From: Gymnothorax reevesii
Taxonomy: Eukaryota > Chordata > Actinopteri > Anguilliformes > Muraenidae
Reading direction: 5' to 3'
Length of the DNA stretch: 64,000 bases
Assembly (NCBI GenBank): GCA_029721435.1
Contig: CM056576.1
Coordinates: 120,331,166 to 120,395,165, forward strand
In this document: in pieces, positions 57,835 to 64,000 of the stretch
Numbering within the stretch: the first letter of the stretch is position 1
Layout: every line of letters starts with the position of its first letter
The notes under the pieces: model-generated
What the model was told of the DNA's origin: nothing
Databases searched by the model: none
Seen by the model: the letters and a program-made list of their open reading frames with translations, nothing else
Translations under genes and position numbers: made by a program

Positions 57835-58045
57835 ATAAATTAACAGTAATTTAAGTGACACAGATGGTACTGAGACAGAACATTTTCAGAAATGTGTATG
57901 TCCACAATTTCATGGTCGAGAAAAGGATAGGACCGAGCATTGATCCTTGTGAGACTCCCAACTGAATTAGATGACTGAGATAATGCAATCCATAATATTT
58001 TAAAACTCTTAGCATTTTTCGAAGGGCAGTGGGTGGCATATCCAT
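57835..58045 (-). pseudogene. LINE reverse transcriptase fragment
   Basis: The minus strand reads LGVSQGSMLGPILFS (57921-57962), matching RT motif B (GVPQGSxLGPxLF). RVLKYYGLHYLSHL stands just upstream, where LINEs have a similar hydrophobic block. The downstream YADD block is not found. It is a short old fragment, with only one strong motif. Confidence 0.5.
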
Positions 58046-61000
58046 CTCTTGTCTTCTCGTCCTCTAAAACTGATTGGAGGATTCTGCTGCACAGAAGACC
58101 ATAGACATTGTGCTGAGCAGATTGCTCCAGTCATGTACCTTGCATACTTTGACAAGTCAGTGTCCCAATTATTAATGTTTCCCTCATCTTCACATATTAT
58201 ACTTGCTTTTATAAGATGCTGGAGATATAACCTGAGTGCCAACTGTGTGGGAGACATTCATATCATGCAGTAAATCTCCAAGCGTGCCAAGTGACAGTAA
58301 ATCAAGTGGAGATAATCCAGTCAGAGTAGATTGCTTGATCAAAGCAGCGCCCCCCAGTCTTTTGACTTCTCGAGAATTAAGTTTTTAGAATGAGTCTGTG
58401 GTTGAAGAAAAAGGGATTTATGAGTGAATGCATGCGTGTGTGCTCGTGTGTTAAATAATGATAACTCAACATTTCCCTCGTGGTTCAACAGTGAAAGTTG
58501 GAATAAAAACTATTATTGGAAAAAAATAAACTGCCAGTGTCCAAAATCTGGTAGCGATTGTATGTTAGTGCCCATACTCCCACCTTCAGCTTTTCAAGCT
58601 CATTGACAGCACAACAATAAAGGGGGGATTGTCCTGCTGTGAGGTCATTGAGCTGCCAAAAGCTCCAACAACCCCGCCACCAATGCTCCTTCACAGTGAG
58701 GATGGGTCTCTTTATCGCTCCCACTTTTTTTTTGTTTGCGCCGTGTACATCTAGGCCCACGGTTGCCATGGGAACACCTGCTGCAGGGCCCGAGCTTAAA
58801 TAAGACGTATTTAAATGGAAATATATCCAAGAATGAAACATTTTTAAAACCCTTTTCCCCCGTTCTCTCATCACTACGCATTTTGGCACGCCTGGTTGAA
58901 CAGTAAAGGCATTCCCTTGGTCGGATAGCAGGGTACGGTCTTAAAAGATTAGGAACCAATTGCGTAAACTAATCGTGGAATGAGAAAGTAACATGGGAGC
59001 ATTGAGAAGAATCAGATGACACAGGCAAGGCTTGATGCTTCTGGTATATATTTCTCCATAAAATTTCATTTTACAGTTGTATTTATTGCATCCATGCAAT
59101 CATTTTTATTCTTATTAATTTTCTGTTTATTCATACTCAATCGAATTTACTTTCTTTAGACAATAACAGCAAAGAATTGATGAAAGAACACCAAATTCAG
59201 ATTTTCTGTATTTTTATTCCATACAATTAACATTGGCATAATGCTGTCAATAAAATGAATTATTATATTTACTCTTGTTTTTACTTTTATGCTTTATTAA
59301 ATGAGTAAAAAATGTTCTTGCAACATTAAGCCGACATTGGATCATTGCATGGCGAGGGTGGCTGGTCTCCCCCGATACAAAATCTGTGCCAGCGTAATAA
59401 AAGAGACATTGTCAAGATGTCATAAAGAGAAGAGAGCCGTGACTGAGAACTATGTCCAGCTCCACTAAACCGATTAGCTCTTCAAAGTCGCTGTTTCATT
59501 CTATCACCCAGAGGGCAGATTTAAAGCTCGCTAGCTGCAATACAGAGCCTCACCGTTGCGCATATGGTCACAGTCAGGTCAGTAAAGTTATGCAGAACTC
59601 AATACTGTACAATGCTATCACTCAGGCTCAAAATGTTTTTTTCTTAACTAATATTGTCGGCTTTGGCTTTTGAAGCTCAAAACGCCTGAATTTTCATTGG
59701 CTTTGAACTGGCTGGTGAAACTGAAAAACCATCTGGCACTTTGGCTTTTTTCCCTGAAATTGTTTCAGCTAATAAAAACACACATTTGAGTTAAAATAGC
59801 ACGGCTGACACTTAGACTAATACATTCATTTAGCAATTGTCTCTACCATTGGTTCAAAATAAAAGTGCAGTGTTCTTTGTTTTTCAATAAACTGTCTTTC
59901 AAGTCAGTTTAGCCAATTGAAATTTGGCAAAATAATGGTTTTAAAATATGAAGACTAGCATATAAAGAAAAATAGGCATTAGTCCCGACCTTGATACAAA
60001 CCCAGTCTTTTTTACTTTTGTCACCAGATTGGAATTAAAAAATATTCTCCTTAGTCAAGACAAGGAGTTAAGTTTTTTGGCTCAGGATTTTTTGGCTGGT
60101 CTTGGTTCCTGGAACAGAGAATTGGATTTTATATTGGTTATTAATTTATTATTTTACAAATAAAAAAAATAATAACCCAGAAAAGTTTCACTTCACTATT
60201 GCTAATCATTTTCTTTCATTATTTTTTGGATTATTATATTTCATATATATAAGCTGTCCACATAGTGGACAATAATTTGAATAGCTTAACTAATAGACAT
60301 GATATCTTATTTAATACAGACATTATTTAAAATATGCTGAGCCATAGGGTATTGAAGGTGTACATTACATGGTGGAAATAAACTTCTCCTCCAAAGAACC
60401 AAGCCTTGTTCTGCGGACTTAAAGCAATCTGACCAGCATGTTATACAGCAGCAGGAGATACAGAGTGTTCCTCCAGCTCTTGCGTTCCACATGTTGGTCA
60501 ATGACGCATTGGGGCGGGGCTGTCAGTGCCAAGGAAAATAACACTCACAAGGAACTCGCAGACATTTGCACCTGACCATAGAAAACTTCAGAAAACTGCT
60601 CATTGTTGACTATGGGGGTGAGGAATCACTGACATGTCTATTATATTATTATATAATTCTATACAAATCAGTGTTAGGACCCCAATCTGCTGTTGAGGTC
60701 TCCCTCTGTGACATCAGCAGAAGTCAGAGTGAATGTCCTCATGTGAGGGTGCTGAGTAGATGAAGAGGGGAGGAGGAGTTGAAATTATATTGTTGAGTGT
60801 TAATTAATCAGTCTTACATCTCATTACATGGCTCTTCGGAGCTTGTGTCTTCGAGGAGTTGTTTTATTTATCATTTCGGCTAAGGGGGCAGCTCAAATGT
60901 GTTTGCTTGCGTCTACAAGTGCGTTGAATATGTAATGTATACACATACAAGTTCAAATTTTTGTATGTATACCCGCAGACTGGTCCAGCCGCTTTCGTTT

Positions 61001-61200
61001 CTCTTGGCTGCTGGTGCCAAAAGTCTCCCCCGAAACTAGCCTGCGCTGGAACAGGACCATTATAGTCCCTTCCCGGGTGGCGGTCTTCCTCTTCCTCATC
61101 CTCTTCCTATAACTCCTGTTTCTTCTCCTTCTTCTTCTTAGCATGGCATTGATTTCCTGAACTAAGCACCCTACCACACTTAAGGCTCTAACACTTCATG
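58046..61200. other. Quiet DNA; 58640-59460 possibly conserved
   Basis: 58640-59460 is complex, with AAAGATTAGGAACCAATTGC, ACTAATCGTGGAATG and TTTTATTCTTATTAATTTTC. A CTTCTT-rich tract at 61110-61140 generates an Arg/Lys-rich minus-strand frame that is not credible as a gene. No RNA or exon is supported. Confidence 0.35.
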
Positions 61201-64000
61201 AACCATGAAAATTAAAATGGCTCAGTCCCTCATCAGGTGTGAAATGTTGCACCATAAAATGCAATAATCAGATTTCCTTTCAAACGCTGTTTCTGAGATT
61301 CTTTCAGTTGGTTGAGTCAAGCATGAGAAAAGTTGAATACCGCATTATTTTTTTTCCGTAGTATTAAAAGCTACTGTGTACAGTCGCAGCACAGGATTTG
61401 CCTGGTACCATAACCCTGAATTATTCTGCATCACAAACAATCCGATTACTTTTAGCCACCCGCACTGAGTGGGCTGTTCATTATTTTGCCCCAGGCTTTT
61501 GTTGGCCACCTTTAAACCTTTGGAAAGAGACGTGACTGGCTCAGCTGAGTTTTAAGGCATTCGTGTATGTGCTTGAGGGCGGGGGTAGGAGGCATAGGGT
61601 GTGACAGTGTGGGCGGTAAAGGACGTTTCTGGGTCAATGCGATTCCATTTTCCATTTTCAGCATTGGCTTGTGGCGATGCAGCTGTAATTGAAGTTGCAG
61701 TAGGAATAAGAAACGAAATCTCCAGCAAGCAAAGCCAGCTTTGACCACATCCGGAACATTCTACGCTATAGCTCTGATGCCACCGAAACTCAAGGCACAT
61801 CGTGCCAACTACAAAACCAGGCGTCCAAGCATAATTGGATGACATCATATTTAGACTGTTCTTTTCCTCTTTTAATTACCATTGCTCTTTCTCAGGCTTG
61901 CTAGCTTTCTTCCATGTGCTTAGCATGCTTAATATTTCTGAAACGCCTGAATTATGCTATTCAGAAATTAATGTAGCTGTAGATACTTCCCAGTTCACTC
62001 AGAGTTCATGTAGGGTGTGGATTTTTGTCCCTTCTGTGAAGTGGAGAAGATCACAGTCACTAACAAAGATGGATCAGATCGCCTGTACAACACCATCAAG
62101 AAAATTATGTGACATTTTAGACATCATCAAGATGGCAGCTTCGGCCTACTGTCATCTGTACACTCATTTGCCTGAAAACAATAGAACTTCAAATTGGGCT
62201 GCTTTTATTCTTATTGTGCATCTACCCAAACTGACATTTCTTCCCTTTGCCCAAACTAACGCAGAAGCCTGGTTGTATCATATGAGAGCTCCAAGTAAGC
62301 AATCTTTTCTTATACGCATGGGTTAGATTGGAAGGGTAAAAGCCTGATAGATGTCTAGCACCAATAGGTGAAAAAAAACAGCATAATTTGAGAGAGATAA
62401 TATGGCGGGATTCATGCAAGTCTGGAGTTCAAGATAAGGACAAGACCCAAGATCACAGAGCAGTTAAATCTTTGGGATAGCCCTTGAAATTGATTAATTT
62501 GTCCCTGTGGTCACTTGCATCATCTCATACTTAATCTCCTGAATTGTGTAATATGCCACTTCAGAGCACAGAAAACCATAGTATTTTTTGAAGGGCTCAT
62601 TTTGGTGGGTATTAGTGAACCGTCCATTTGTGAACAAAAGATTTAATTCTGCTTCTTAAAAGAGTCAAACTTAAATTCCACTTCTGCTGGGGTCTGTTTA
62701 TATAAACTGGTCTACACTTAAAAAAAGAGATTAATATGCAACATATCAAGTTCTCATAATTTGAAGAAAGGATGAATTGCAAAATATCAAGTTCGTATAC
62801 TCCTCGCAGCCTCATTTGCATTTCTTGGCAGTTCTCTCTCCCTCCCGCTGCTCTGTCCTCAGGTCCTTCCTCTGGGTGAGTCCCTCTGATTGCATCTCAT
62901 CCATCAGAGTTCAGCTCTTGGGCAACAGCAGGAAGCCAACACTTACTCAAACATTCTTTGGAAGATTCTCTGATTTTTCGAGAATGCGGTTGGCTACAGC
63001 AGTTCAAGGAAGCACGGAGATTATACCTCGCGGACAGCCGGTCTTTTTCAGCTTTGATGAGTCAGTGACACTCACAGGAAGTAGGTGTTCTGAGACTTAT
63101 GCGCTCTCAAACCAGAGCGTTGTATACTGACTGGTCAACTCTGGGGGCATGAGACCGTAAACAGCATATGCCATTACTATCAACGGAATTATTATCGGTG
63201 ATTGAAAGAGTGCATAATAAGTGGAACGAAGCTACACTTCATATGGTTTCAAAAGTAAAAAAAAAAAAAATCAGTTGTATGCACTGTTATAATTTGACTG
63301 AATTTAACAGTTAAATTAAAATATTGTTTCCTGGTTATTTTGACTTGAAAGTGGAGTCTTGCTCGCATTTAACTGTGGTTTACGCTTAACGTACGCGGAA
63401 CTCTACTACAAGCTTATTGTACAATTACAGGTAAGTTAACTGGCAAAAAAGGTGTCAGTTAAATTAACTGGCAAAAATGGTGCAAGTTTATAACAGTGTG
63501 TCCAAACACTGTGGCTGAAGAAATATTAATATAAAGTAGGGGTGTTGCAAGATGAAAGCATTTACAGCGAGGTAATGAAATGAAAGATACCGAGTCATTG
63601 AAAAGTTGGCCACATGTATTGGAATGCGAATGAAAACCCACATATAGATATATGATTAATTATTCATATTCATAATGACAATGAAAGCAATAGTCATTCG
63701 ATTGAACTTTATTATAGCTTCAAAATGGGAACAAAATTTTGAAAATAGCATCCGGACGTTCAGCTGTGTGCATTGCCGGAATTCCCGTCCTCTTGCTCGG
63801 AAACCCCTGCTCCTTAGCCTGTGATAAACGCTGGAATTGGCTGACCAATGTCTGTTTACTGTCAAGGTCAATGACTTGGCTGGAACATGACTCAGAGATA
63901 TGCAGCATTGGTATTACGCTCCGCTGCGACCAATAACCCCCCTTTATCACTTCCCATTTAATTTTTTTCTCCAAAAATTCTCTCTCTTCCAAGGTCAGAT
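61201..64000. other. Unannotated DNA to the window end
   Basis: The 163-codon frame at 61835-62326 is the longest in the window outside repeats, but it shows no recognisable domain or coding-type composition. 63260-63272 is an A run. A local direct repeat of ACTGGCAAAAAWGGTG occurs near 63439 and 63470. No bounded element was found. Confidence 0.4.

Noticed and set aside
60660..60700. SVLGP-like reading reminiscent of RT motif B
   Set aside because: Only five residues match; no GxPQG before it and no other RT blocks around it.
60953..61177. Arg/Lys-rich minus-strand frame resembling a nuclear protein
   Set aside because: The basic run is the translation of a CTTCTT simple repeat.
61835..62326. 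163-codon open frame on the plus strand
   Set aside because: No domain, signal peptide or membrane pattern that I recognise, ordinary intergenic composition, no splice context, and length within chance for AT-moderate DNA of this size.

Overview
The window looks like a stretch of a ray-finned (teleost-type) fish nuclear genome. It is AT-rich and rich in CA/GT and GA microsatellites. It carries a composite tRNA-derived SINE whose body and tail match the common fish type, Tc1-like transposons, a non-LTR retrotransposon of the L2/Rex/CR1 kind, hAT-like elements with target duplications, and many short terminal-inverted-repeat (TIR) elements. I found no prokaryotic gene organisation and no convincing host protein-coding exon. 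Nearly all long open frames are microsatellite translations, transposon relics or chance. It reads as a gene desert or a very large intron, with several moderately GC-rich, homeodomain-site-rich patches that could be conserved regulatory DNA.

Layout. 1-6 kb: AT-rich DNA with a Helitron/Helentron-like element carrying two tandem arrays (1457-2427), a GT-rich block and a SINE fragment. 6-10.4 kb: a truncated interspersed repeat, a repeat carrying a short exon-like frame (second copy at 29.3 kb), a palindromic element flanked by TTAA, and a SINE. 10.4-20 kb: mostly quiet DNA, possible conserved patches and microsatellites. 20-32.9 kb is the densest mobile-element block: a 2.6-kb hAT-like element containing an LTR-like unit; a decayed LINE with a Tc1-like transposon inserted exactly at a TA inside its reverse transcriptase; a second LTR-like unit; a 2.36-kb element with perfect 25-bp TIRs and a relic of a spliced reading frame; and a 590-bp TIR element. 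33-41.5 kb: nested TIR elements, a hairpin with a hammerhead-like core, two large foldbacks and another TIR element. 42.6-44 kb: two blocks of one 32-bp minisatellite flanking about 660 bp of conserved-looking DNA. 44-53 kb: quiet DNA with a 770-bp hAT-type element (perfect 8-bp target duplication) and a degenerate Tc1-like fragment. 53.2-55 kb: a composite element with hairpin ends and a nested TIR element. 55-64 kb: mostly unannotated sequence with a small reverse-transcriptase fragment.

The elements do not form a pathway. The coherent story is layered transposition. The most noteworthy items are the 29.8-32.1 kb TIR element (repeated TCCTGTTACC motif and relic two-exon frame), the head-to-head foldback at 40.3-41.0 kb, the duplicated exon-bearing repeat with a shared in-frame stop, and the hammerhead-like hairpin at 35.5 kb. 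All calls come from reading the sequence by eye; no database search was run.
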